Source: Struthio camelus (taxonomy: Eukaryota > Chordata > Aves > Struthioniformes > Struthionidae). From it: 64,000 bases of DNA. The DNA is taken from NCBI RefSeq assembly GCF_040807025.1, contig NC_090942.1, forward strand, positions 42,920,911-42,984,910. The letters are read 5' to 3'. How positions within the stretch are numbered: position 1 is the first letter of the stretch; each line of letters opens with the position of its first letter. A program made the position numbers and the translations under genes. The notes under the pieces were generated by a model that worked only from the letters and a program-made list of their open reading frames with translations, was not told where the DNA came from and ran no database searches. Shown piece by piece: positions 23,731 to 35,441 of the stretch.

Positions 23731-23792
23731 CATGGATGAGGTGTAAGGGAATGCGGTTAAGGTGACTGAGCAAAACTCCCTGGCTCTTTTGC
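23731..23792 (-). repeat. copy B of the 62-bp inverted dispersed duplicate
   Basis: This copy is inverted relative to 17274-17334, with about 59 of 62 positions identical, including the first 43 bases from CATGGATGAGG. It ends inside a 14-base perfect palindrome, TTTTGCATGCAAAA (23787-23800), that copy A lacks. A worn MIR-like SINE head lies just to the left. The sharp loss of similarity at both ends indicates that the conserved unit really is this short. Confidence 0.85.
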
Positions 23793-23800
23793 ATGCAAAA

Positions 23801-26800
23801 CAGCAGGGACCATGGAGAATGTCCCGGCCTTGGGGCTGTGATTGCTGAGGAAGCAGATGTCTTATTAGAGCAGGCAAAAATCTTTGACAGATGATGACCC
23901 TTATTCTCTTACACCCTAAGAATTAGCCTACTGCAGATGGTACTAACATTATTCTGGATGATAATAATAATTTTTAAAAAGTATGACACGTTTCTGAAAG
24001 AATGCAGTGGGCGCTTACCCAAAGAGGGAGGGAGAGAGGGGTCTGAACTGTTGTGGTGATGTCCCTCTGCCACTGCGGTCCTGAGAACAGGGTCAGACTG
24101 CAGATATCCCTGTTCTCACTTTTTGCCCTTGGCTCTAAACAGCTGTTCTCAGGCCCTGCTGTCCCTGGGCAGTCCCATGTAACAGGGAAGTACCTTGAGG
24201 AAACACTCTGCACTGTACCCAGAAGCCTTCTTCCAAGAAAGACGTTGAATACAACTGAAACACTGCTTGCCGTGTTTCAGGAAGCAGGAGCCCTCCTTGT
24301 GAACCCCAGGGAACCCCATGTGGCTTTACACTCCTCTTGGCTGGTTAGGCTCTGAGACGTCCTCGACACAGCCATGAATGTGGGTTTCACGTAGTCACTG
24401 ACTTAAGCCACAATCACAACTGAACAGCATTTCTCCAACGTGGTGGAGGCATCAAATTTGGCGGGATTCTTCCCCATATGGATCAGTGTCTTTAGTACCG
24501 GTCATTTCTGATGTTATGACTGGGTCTGCTGTGAGAGATTGCCGTGCTGTATTACCAAATGTTACTTATCATTTGTTCTTTTCTTCTTTCTCAGAAACAA
24601 AAGTAATTACAACTTCAAAGGGAAAATAGGTAGCTGCTCTTGAAAAAAGAGATTAGACTTCTGGTATTTGGATTCATGGTGGTAGAATCTGCAATTCATA
24701 AAGGCAAGTATGAAATGAAGGTATCCCCATACACAGCGAATATGCTGCTGATGTTCTTAAAACTGTGATCTGGGCAAGAGGACTGTTAGCTAGTATGTAA
24801 TACACATCACTTACAGAAGTGTTGCATGACACAAAGTGACTACTTCTTTGTCATTATTTAAGATCGAGAATTTTAAATTTCTTCCTGTATCTTGGACTGT
24901 GCACTCCTTGATTAAACTCATAAAGGAAATATTACTAGTAACCAGCACAGAAGCAAAATCTTCTGAAGAAAAAAATTAGTTATTTCATTCCCAGTAGGAC
25001 TCAAAGGTGTCATATTTGTAAAATAAACAAGGGTAAAATTACAGAAATTGCCTGTAGTGTTATTAAGCTGATATTGTATTTCTCTAAAATGCTGTACAGA
25101 TTTTAGGGAGTAGCATCTGCGAAGTTCATGCATATATGGTAGGCAGATGGAAATAATCAACTGTAACATCTCCAAAGGGGCTTTTGTGGTGCATCAGGCC
25201 AGTGAATCATGAAATGAGAAATGTCCCAGAAACTCCATCCTAAATGAACGAAAATGCCATCAAGTAAGTATTTTCAAGAGTAACACCAAGTGTAAGAAAT
25301 ACATTATAGTTACTTGAATACATTTTTAAAAAATATAGCTCCAAAATGTGTGATAATTTATTTATCCCCAGTCCTCAATTTTCAGTGCAAAATTGTGCAA
25401 TTATTACAGGGGCAGTATTAGATATAAATGAAAAGACTGAGACGCTGTAGCTGTTATTACAGGTAGTGCAAACAAAGTCAGGCAAGTTTTTTTGCCATTT
25501 GGCTTTAAGTCACAAAAAGATTCTATAAGAATAGGCTTATAGTGAACTGTAAACTGAAAACCCTCATATTCCTATTTTATGAACCAAAAAAGGCCTACAA
25601 AGTTACATCTTCTTTCAGTCATAAAAGTTAGTGTTTTCTACTCATTTATTATATATTTAAAATGCTCCTGATGTTATGTCTTAGAAATAGACATCTCTCC
25701 CTAGATACATGTAATGTCTTCTAACGTCTCCAACTTCCTCCTTTACTTAAAAACCGCCTTGGATAGGTGTACTGATATTGCAACAATCATTGAACGTCTA
25801 CCCGCTATTTTATCAGCTCACCAGGAGGAGAATGTATGTGAGGTCTCTTTCCCTTTCTATCACTAAGTGGCCACAAACACTTCAGTTTGAGTGCATTTAT
25901 TGAGATGTTATAATGTTATTTCAGTTCTCAAGGCGACGGTGACCAATTTCATAGTGGCCAGGAGCCACTTTGAAATATCAAGTTAAGCTGCCCATAACTG
26001 GGTCAGTATCTTTTGAGCATATAATGCACATGATGAGCCATAGCTAGGCTGACACCTGGGACAGACACACTTTTCACTGCCTGCAGGACGCTCTCATGAG
26101 CCACACTGAGCTGATCAGCCTTATCAGCAGTAGAGTATTCTTGTGACACTGAGTCAAAATGGGGAGAAACTAGCAAGAGGTTGAGATACAAGTGCCCTCT
26201 GCTTAGTTGGCTTTGATATCTGTTGTCTCCTGAGGCAGCCCTGATTGGGATAGTGAAGTCACACAAGTCTAGTAGTTAAACTTTGTGCTTAACTGGGACA
26301 TACTCCACTCTCAGCAGGACTATTCTGAAGAAACCTGTAGAGCAGCTGGTCCCCACTGACGGTTTTCCTGCCAAAGGAAACTTGCAGCTCAGCAGTCATG
26401 AACGTGCCCTCTCAGATAAGTTACCACTTGTAAGGAGACCTTAAAAGGCAAATAGATTCATTCAGCATACTTCGGTGATGGTCATTTGGCAGCAAAAATA
26501 TATGAAAAAATCAGCTGTATATTTTGAAGCAAGATCAAGTGAAAAATTTAGTTGTCTTGCTTTCTACGCATCTGGACACTGTGGGTACATAACCACTGGA
26601 GATTACAGGCAAGGTAAATTTTAAACAGTCTGATTAGAAAGGATGGAATAGTCCAGCCATGGCAGCAAGTAGTTCATTATTGTTAATTTAACCTGTTGAG
26701 CAAAACGTTTGTAATGTAGATACAGAGTTTAAATAGGTGAAAGGCCATCCTGAAAACCAGAAACTCATAGAATGGATGATAACTTGTAAGGAGGAAAAAA

Positions 26801-29800
26801 AAGTCACTTTCTAAGTTTGGTGAGGGGATTTTTCTATTTTAATTTACTATCTCTGTGTTCTTCCTATACAGAGGCACTGTTTCTGATCAAAATCACAAGT
26901 CTTGGGAACGCTAACGTGAGAAAAATTATGAACGAATGTTTGTTTTCATCTATCTGAGCCATAAAAGTCAGGAATCCATGCATATGTTTTACATCTTAAC
27001 TATTAATTGTTAATATGTTGTAGTTACTCCCAAGTAAATATCAAAGTGGTAATGTTACCTTGTTATGTTACCTGGACAACAGGAGCATACCTTATATGCA
27101 AAGTAGAGTTAATGTTGCTCAAATCTTGTCTAATCAAATATCAAATTACTACCAAAGAAAAGAAAAGGAGTACCATCACAGAAAAAGTCTCAGTAATAAT
27201 ACAGTAGAAATCATTATACACACTTCCCAGTATCTACAACTTTCTCTGCTTTTACACTCGATCCCCACAGCCTCTCTCAGTCCTAAGGTTATTGGCCGGA
27301 GGTGAGGTGATGACAGTGAACTATCAGTATCCAAAGTCCGTTGCCAGGAGGAGTATGATATTGTTGTTGGTGGTTTCTTCCTCCTCATACCTGAGTTCGT
27401 TTGGTGCTATTTTATATGCCTGGTAGCACAATCTGCACCTTGCTCTTTCTTCTTTGTTCTGCTATTCCACATTATATCTGCGCTTACTATACGCGGTGTG
27501 TTTTATATATGCTAGGTAGCTTGTTCTCTTTGTTACCCCCTGAAGCCAGTTTTGCCCAGTTCCCAAGTCTGCATTTTGTCAGCTATCAGCAACTGACCAC
27601 TGATGAGCTGCTTACAGCCCTGGGGTCTCCAGTGTCACCCAACACCCCCTCTGTTATTATCTTATTCCTCTCTACTCCTCTACACAGTATCCTGCGTCCT
27701 TACTTTCAAGACCTCTGCTTCCACCCCATGGCTGTGCTCCTCCACATTGCATCATCATGCCAGGGTCATAAATATTTCACTCTACACAGAATTATTACTT
27801 GATACCAACATCTATAAAAGGATTATGGTTATACCACACAAACGCTCACAGCTGCATAAAACAAATTAGAAATATCTACCTGATAATTAGGAAATTGCTT
27901 GTTTAGCTAAACCAAAGCTCCAGGGAGGTGAAGACAAGTTCAGATAAAGTAAATCTGACAAAGCAAGCATCAGTCCTGAGGACGTGTAAGCTTAGTACAA
28001 AGTCTGTGGTTGTGACTAGCAAAGACAATACTGTTTAATCTGAACTACCAGTCAACAGTTGACTGAACAGAATAGAAAATCCAGGGCAGGATATGATGAA
28101 AGGTATGTACCAAATATTAAAGAGGGCTTAGGAAGTTATTTCACATTTCTGTAGCATTTTCCATTTCTGTATGGAAAAGTACTGATATATGAGAGTTATG
28201 CAATTTTATATGACAAAATATGTAAGACAGAATGGTCTTACATGGTTTTTTGTAGACTTCCACTACATTATAAACAGATAAACTAAGGCCTGAGGCTGTT
28301 CATCACCCCACATGTGAGGCTGAGTGTGTCAGGTCTCCATCCATAGCGGTACTTAAGAGGTCAAAAGATACAAATTTGGCTGGCTGCACATTCCCACACC
28401 CTCAGAGGGAACTAAGCCTACAGTGCTTACTGTGAATTTGGAGAAGGGATTTCTGCTTTATCCCATGCTTATTTATTTTTGCTAATACTTTAGGTCAAAG
28501 TTTACTAAAATATTTTGTGAATGTCACAGACCTTAATTTTTACACTACCCTTCACACAATGACCTTAGGTTCCTATTCAACATAATGTCTATTCAAGCAC
28601 TTTGTGGTGATTGGTCATTTCAATATTTTTTAACATTTTTTTCACTCCTTGGGATTTTTTTTTTGTTTAATTTCCATTTCCAAAGAAAAGAAACAATCAA
28701 ATTCGTTACAAAATTGAAATGATAAGTTTCAATCATAACTAACAGCACGAAAGGAGTAAGACAAGGGCTCACCAGCTGCTTACGTCAATTGATGATGTTC
28801 AATTGCACTCTTGGGAAAAAGATGCATACGTCTCAAAAAGGATCATTAAAACCTTGATATGAGAGACTCTTCTTCTTGTCAATACTAATCTTTGTATTTT
28901 ACTTTAACTTTTCCAGCCCCACATAAAGAAGTTTTCTTTTCTGTTCAGCAGTGACTTGTATATGCTCTATGGATAAAAGACATCCGCATCATACTCAAAT
29001 ACCCTCCCACAGCTTGAGTATCATGAAGAGAGAAATTTGTCAGATTTTGATAATACTGGGAGAAACTGCTGACAAAATTTTGTCAAAGAAAAAAATAGAA
29101 TAAAATTCTGTACCAAAGCAAATGAAATTGGCAAGATCTATCTGTTCAGTTATGGAAGCAATTTTCTTCTGTGACCAAGTACTTTCTGTGTCTCAGCAAG
29201 CTTTAATTCTCCTCTTGCTTTTTTCTTCATTTTGGGAGGAATAGTCGAGAGTAATCTGTTTCCCTTTTTCCTCTGGATGTTTCCACTAGAAAGTTAATGA
29301 TCATTCCAACTAATCCAGATTTTTAACATTTAAGGAATGTTCACCCAGCAGCCAAGAAAAGTGTAATCTTCTCATCTGCAGCAATTCAACTAGGAGAGGC
29401 TCTACAGAGGTCATTATATTTTTACAGCTGAGCACTTTCAACCTCTAAATTATCCTGAGTTTCCTGAGTGTCAAAAAGTTCAGGTTTTACAACAGATCTT
29501 GGTATGAGATCGGCTTCACTGGCTTTGGAAGATGCATGGGAATAGGGGAATTTGTTGTTTATTTTACAAAACTGCCATTGTGTAGGTGTTTTAAAAGAGT
29601 CTGAAATATTTCCTGCTTACAGTTTTTAGCCTTGATATTTTGGAAGCATAATTTAGGAAGCCACTGCTCAAGGAGGGGAACAGATTCAAATTAGCCAGTG
29701 CAAATAGCATATCAGCACCATCTGCAGTAGATTGCTGCCTGTTTATTCAGCAATATGACTCCTGCACTAAGACTGAATGCCCTTGCTTGAGCCCTCCAGA

Positions 29801-31956
29801 AGATGCAACCCACTCTCTTGCTTATTTGGAACCTAATTAATCATTATAGTCCTGGGGCACTTGTCAGTCAGTTGATGACTGTGTAAGATTTCTTTTCTCT
29901 GTGAATTTACAAAAACAATAAGCTCAGAACTCTGATGCTTCAGTGCCTCAAGGAGCAATCCGCAGGCATAGTAAAATCCATTTTTTCTAATCCAGCTGAT
30001 TGTTTCATTTGGTTTAGCGAAAGACGTTTTGTGAGTGCTCACCATCTTCTTTCAGTGTAATGCCTATTTTTATTGTTTCACTATCACTGGAAGTGAGATA
30101 CCACAAGCTTTTGATCTGTGCATTTTCAAGGCTGATCCCTTTCATCTCCAAAGAAATGTAGGGTCATTTCTCCACTTGATATAAGCACATAACTTCTATT
30201 ATGCTGAAAGCAGTTCTAAGTATGCATATTATTAACCTCTTCATTTTGAATGTCAGCTAATATTCTGTAAGTGCAAAGGGTCCCATTTCCTAAAATCCCC
30301 AAACTGTTCTTGATCCATTCCCCTATTTGCAAATTCCATTTGCCTTCTTCATACAGTCTCATATTCAGTCTTCACACAGTATCATATTCAATTTGTTCCT
30401 ACGTTGCTGTTAACAAGAAAAATGAAGCCAAAATTATTTAAGTTGATACAATAAGGGGTTTTGCTAAAGGCTAGCTGCCTCATGAACTAATCCTTTTGTA
30501 GTGAAAAAAGGTCAACAGCTTATACCAAGCTTCTCAGATTATCATATTTGGAACTTGTCAACCTGCATTTTTGTAAAAATATCTTTGAAAATCTTCTCCT
30601 TCTGTCATGGTGTTCTAAAGATAGATGCATTAGTAACAAAGCCTTATTTGATGTAATAATTAGGTCCTTGTCAACTATAATTAAACACTAGCTCTTAACA
30701 GAATTCTAATTATTTCTGCTTAGATTTCTCAGGTTGCACAAACTATTCTTCCTTCTGTAAAGTACAGAGACTATTAATCTGATTTAGTCTTGTGTTTTGT
30801 TTATTTTGTTTTTTACAAACGGAGTTTTCATAGTCAGTGGAGCTGAGAATCATAAATGCCAAGGCCCCATTTTATTCCTGCCTTCATAATATTTTTTCTT
30901 ATGTATGTTTTACAGTTAGCTCCCTTGAGATTCTGAGCTCAATTAAAGGTGAAAACTTAGAGCAATACTTTCCTTTATGATAATAAAAAAATTATTTCAA
31001 TCCATGCATCCCTTATAAAAGAGCAGGGAAATGCTGAGAGCTATATTTAAGTTCAGCTAAACAAAGAGGACATGTAAAACAAAATTTAATTTAAAATAAG
31101 GCCTGATTATAAAATTAGAGTGGCTGATAATTTATCTTTGCAGTTTCAAATTTTCCTTACCTACTAACATTTGTAATGTTCAGTGATAAGCCAGAGTCCT
31201 AGAAGCAGCCTCATAAACAGAGAGGTTAAAGCCATTCACTGTTGCAATCCAGGCTTAAGCAAACAGGCACCCAAACTCTGCCTATGTCCCACTAAAGAGG
31301 CTTGAAAAATTTGGAATTATTCAGGGCTGTTTGAGTTGCATTAAGGAGACCACATTTTTGTGCAGTACTTTCAGATAAAGCCTTTATCCAGAGATCAGGA
31401 GGTGAGCTTAGATTTTCCAAGGAGGTTTGCTACTTGCGATGGGATATCACAGATGAGGACACCTTTCAAAGGAAGCCCAGCAGCTGCAGAGCTGACCAAG
31501 CGAGAGACATGGGACCAGCTGATAGGAGGGAGCCTGATTCTTGCCATGGAGATTTAACATTTGGTTGAGGCAGGGCAGAACGAATTTTCAACACCCAGCC
31601 ATGTGGATTTTGTAGGTGCCAGACCATCAGTGGGCAAGGACAGAAATCAGAACTTTAGGCCTTCTCTCCTCACACTATTATTCTTTCAGGCTGTATGAAA
31701 TGCTTAAATTAGATGTTTTCCTATAATAGACTCTTTTCAGCTCTAATTAAACTTCCCTTTCAAGTAAGCCTGCTTTCAGACTATATCTGATAGTGTGAGG
31801 CATCACAAATGTAAATCTGAAAAAGAATAAGGAAAACTCTAATGTTGCATTTACGATTTGAAAAAGGTCAATTTTTTTCTGCAGAGACTATAACAGCTTG
31901 CAGTATAATCTCTGAAGAAACTGAAGACCATCTCCAAAATGAAAACAAAGCCATTT
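23801..31956. other. non-coding interval, no gene seen
   Basis: Eight kilobases of ordinary AT-leaning sequence. The 133-codon plus frame 27401-27802 is hydrophobic near its start but resembles no family and overlaps another open frame (27603-27869). A perfect 16-base palindrome, TGACAAAATTTTGTCA, lies at 29070-29085 and is within chance expectation. The only repeat seen is the 23-bp duplication at 30347-30392. Confidence 0.5.
30347..30392 (+). repeat. 23-bp tandem duplication
   Basis: CTTCATACAGTCTCATATTC plus AGT (30347-30369) is followed directly by CTTCACACAGTATCATATTC plus AAT (30370-30392). Twenty of 23 positions are identical. Confidence 0.85.
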
Positions 31957-32424
31957 CACAGAATCACAGAATCACAGAACGGTTGAGGTTGGAAGGGACC
32001 TCTGGAGATCATCTAGTCCAACCTCCCTGCTCAGGCAGGGTCACCTAGAGCACTTTGCACAGGATTACATCCAGGCAAGTTTTGAATATCTCCAGCGAAG
32101 GAGACTCCACTCCCTCTCTGGGAAACCTCTTCCAGTGCTCAGGCACCCTCACAGTCAAGAAGCTTTTCCTCAGGTTTAGATGGAACTTCCTGTGGTTCAA
32201 TTTATGCGCGTTGCCTCTTGTCCTGCCACTGGGCACCCCAGAGAAGAGACTGGCCTCATCCTCTTGACACTCCCCCTTCAGATACTTACACACGTTGATG
32301 AGATCGCCTCTCAATCTTCTCTTCTCCAGTCTGAACAGGCCCAGCTCTCGCAGCCTTTCTTCACAGGAGAGATGCTCCAGTCCCCTCATCATCTTTGTAA
32401 CCCTCTGCTGGACTTTTTCCTCTT
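31957..32424 (-). mobile_element. CR1 LINE, 5'-truncated 3' end
   Basis: A 5'-truncated copy of chicken repeat 1, a non-LTR retrotransposon that inserts by target-primed reverse transcription and usually leaves only its 3' end. On the minus strand it runs from the ORF2 C-terminus through a roughly 88-base 3' untranslated part (containing the reverse complement of GGTTGGAAGGGACCTCTGGA) to three 8-bp tail units, seen on the plus strand as CACAGAAT, CACAGAAT, CACAGAAC (31957-31980). Similarity fades at about 32424, the truncation point. No target-site duplication is evident, as is usual for CR1. It is the only unmistakable transposon in the window and the main evidence for a bird. Confidence 0.95.
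32045..32424 (-). pseudogene. CR1 ORF2 C-terminal remnant
   Basis: The minus-strand frame stays open from about 32424 to its own TAG stop at 32045-32047. It shows the usual CR1 reverse-transcriptase C-terminal words in order: [55 protein letters not shown] and ESPSLEIFK. The catalytic reverse transcriptase and the endonuclease lie upstream in a full element and are absent here, so the fragment cannot be active. A TAA lies just upstream of the homologous part. No internal frameshift or stop is visible in about 125 codons, suggesting the insertion is not very old. Confidence 0.9.
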
Positions 32425-35360
32425 ACTTTGGAAATGACATTGCTCCAAAATAATGCCACTACCAGTCATTGGTCATGGAGAGAAAATATTGCTATGAGTG
32501 AAAACGATTTTTTAGTTAATGAAGATTGCCCAGCCTGTACAATCTGTCCTACATCCTGCAAGGTGAACCTAATCTGTTCATTCTACCTCTGCTTCCCATG
32601 CATGTATCGCAGCAAAAAGGACCATCACATGATAAAAGGCATGCTTATGTTGTTTATTTGGGCACACTTCATGTCTCAAAGGAGAAATTGTGAGGCCATA
32701 CAACTTCAAAGTGATATGATATTACTCATGTGATTGCATGGCCTTTTGTTAAAAAAAAAAAAAGATACAGTAATGGCTTACTTTATCAGATTTCTTCTGC
32801 TCATCCTTCTATATAGAAGAACAAGTGAATATAAGAAAGTTGAAAGGAAGTGTTATTACGCAAGCTGTTTATTTCTGCACAGCATTGGCGTGATAAGCTA
32901 TTTTGAGAGCCTCTTTCAATCAGTTATGGAAGAAGCCAAATGGAATAAAGTGAATAGCTTTATGGATTATGCCCAAGATAAAAAGAAGTACACAGAGGCT
33001 AACACCTCTATCTGATTGTATTTTATCAGCTTGAATAGCAGGAAATTTTGGACATAAAGGAACCTTGAATGGTGAAAAAGAAGGTGACCGACAAATCAGA
33101 ATTTAAAAACAGGATTATTTTTTCAGACCTGATTTTTTCAGTACAAAAACTACAACTAATGCTGCAACAAACTGTTGTTACGGTACATCTTGACTGGAAA
33201 AAAACAAGGTTCCTTGCTGTTCTCAATGTCACAGGAAGTACTGGCTCATCCTTTCGTGTGACCATAGATGGAATATAAAGTAGGTAAGCAGACGCAAGCA
33301 GAATTCTGTAGTTAAGGCACAGATAATGATGCATGGGAAGAGATGCCAAAATGCTGTTCCTTCAACTACGAAACCTCTGTTTTTTTTGTTTGCGTGAGTG
33401 TTAACATTATGATGAATAATGACATAGTCCTAGGATGTTGAGCAGGCAAGGATTCAAGTGGGATTTCAAACTTTCCTATAGCTAAAAAGGTACGCATTGC
33501 AAAGCTGCACATTACTTCTACTGCATTTTACTTTGACTGGCTTGTGAGTCCTTGGCCTGGAGCCAGGAGCTGCCCTATGGCCGGGAGCTGCCCCATGCAT
33601 GTCTGTCCATGTCTGGGAGCAACTGGGTGTTGTTCTTCAGAGAGATGCTGTTGTGAGCTAAATGGCAAATAAAACAAATGATCATGCTAACAAGACCAGA
33701 TGAATTCCACATGCTGTTTCTTCTGCTTCTCTCATAAGCTTAATAAATCATGGTGTTTTTTACTTAGCTTCCATGAGCGTTATACTAGAAATACAGTTCA
33801 GACTGCTGAACTGTCATCTTCAGTATGTAGCAAAGGGATTTAAGCCTTGCATGCTTAGGCTTTCAGTTAGGCACAGGTTAAATCACCTGCTCCTATATCA
33901 TGCATTAATCACAGAACAATGAATATGCAGAGTAGATGGTGAATGTTTACTCTCTAGAGGTAAGAAATGGTCATCAAAGAGACCAGGAAGAAGTGAGGAC
34001 AAATTTCCATAAGCTAAGGTAATGGGCTGTAAGTTACCCAGACTCGCATTTTTTTGATAGTTTGACTCCAAGAAGAAAATTTTATTCTGCGCAGTAAGCT
34101 TTTACAGTAATCATTCCTCCAATTTGAACACGAACACTCATCCAGCCATTCAGAAAGAAAGGTAGAAATAATTATTTAAATCACAGAATATTTGACTCTC
34201 ATCATGCACAAGTGGCTAGAATTGGAGCTTCACTGACCTGCTCTTGCAGACTCTAATGCTGCACTACAGCAGCATTATGAAAGAAAGAAAACTAGCATTT
34301 TAATTCCTGTTTGCTGGCTTGGGAGGACTTTTGTTTATGTTGATGGAATTGGATCAGCAAAACAAGATTTAGCCAAGAACCACTGCAGAGCATTTATATT
34401 TTGGGCAGGATCATCCACTGACTTCATTTCCTTTTGCTCCCCCTTTCCTTTCCCGCTCCTTATAAATGTTGAGTGATTTTCCATCCGTCTTGCTAAGATG
34501 AAGCGGTGTCTGGATTAAGCTGCCAAGCTGTACATTACTCTCCCCTGTTTTCATTTTATCTGAATATATCTGCACATGTCACTCGACTGCAGGAAGAATT
34601 TCCATTTGGGGAGAGAAAGTTCTTATAGAGTGTGGAAGAAAATACATTGTGTTCTCTCCTCTCTTATTTTATCCTTCCCCTCCATTTTCATCTTTGTTTG
34701 ATTTTCTTTTTCTATGGAGATATGCACAAAACTTCCATAAGTTTCAGTGCTCAGGAGTCAGAGAAAGGCCAGAAGGATGTGGGGGCAGAGCCAAGGCAGG
34801 AGTCTCTCAGGAAGCCATAGGTCTGTGTCCAAGTCAAAACCATAGTCCGGGATCATGGACCAGCATTGCTGGACAAACATTCAGCAGACTTCCATATTCC
34901 TCACAAAGGGCATGCATATATCAGAGTCTGCAAGGATTTGGGGCATGGATGGAGCCTTTTCACTGAGCTGGCAAGGGCCAAAACCTTCATAAGATAGTTA
35001 AGACAACAGTCTTTGCATCTTCTCCTCTTGCTTCTTAGTTCAGTCATTCCATCACTTTTGCAACAGCTACATCGTGTAGAAAATAAATGCTGTTTGCTGA
35101 CCAGAGGGGCTACAGGAGCTTTGACAATGTTATGTACTCTGCTGTAATAGAATTTGAGACAGATAAAGCTGATAGAGAAGAATTTCCCATTAATTCATAG
35201 CATCTTGCAAATAAATTGATGAAATCTACTGAGTTTTTGCTAACAATAGTAATTCCTATATGTGTGGTTTTCTTTTTAATAAGAGGTATGGTCTGATCTC
35301 TGTGATTTCAAATGTTTAGGTATTGAGGAGAAACAAGAATAATAATTACTTCAAAAATGA
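32425..35360. other. non-coding interval, no gene seen
   Basis: Contains a 13-A run at 32751-32763. A locally GC-richer patch at 33550-33620 carries two similar blocks, CCAGGAGCTGCCCTATGGCC and CCGGGAGCTGCCCCATG. The open frames 32428-32733 and 32734-33015 (about 100 codons each) are separated by a stop and match nothing known. Confidence 0.5.
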
Positions 35361-35441
35361 AATATATATATATATAAATATCTAAATATATATATATATG
35401 TATATGTATATGTATATATATATATGCATATATATATATGC
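35361..35441. repeat. long AT-rich (TA)n / (ATATGT)n microsatellite
   Basis: About 80 bases of almost pure A/T: (TA)n blocks, a stretch of three TATATG hexamers near 35400-35415, then more (TA)n with two ATGCAT-type interruptions. Such tracts extrude cruciforms and vary in length between individuals. No coding meaning. Confidence 0.95.

Noticed and set aside
27401-27802. 133-codon frame with a hydrophobic, Cys-rich start
   Set aside because: It resembles no known secreted or membrane protein, overlaps another frame, and its hydrophobicity follows from T-rich codons.
29070-29085. Perfect 16-base palindrome TGACAAAATTTTGTCA
   Set aside because: About one palindrome of this size is expected by chance in 64 kb, and no context adds to it.
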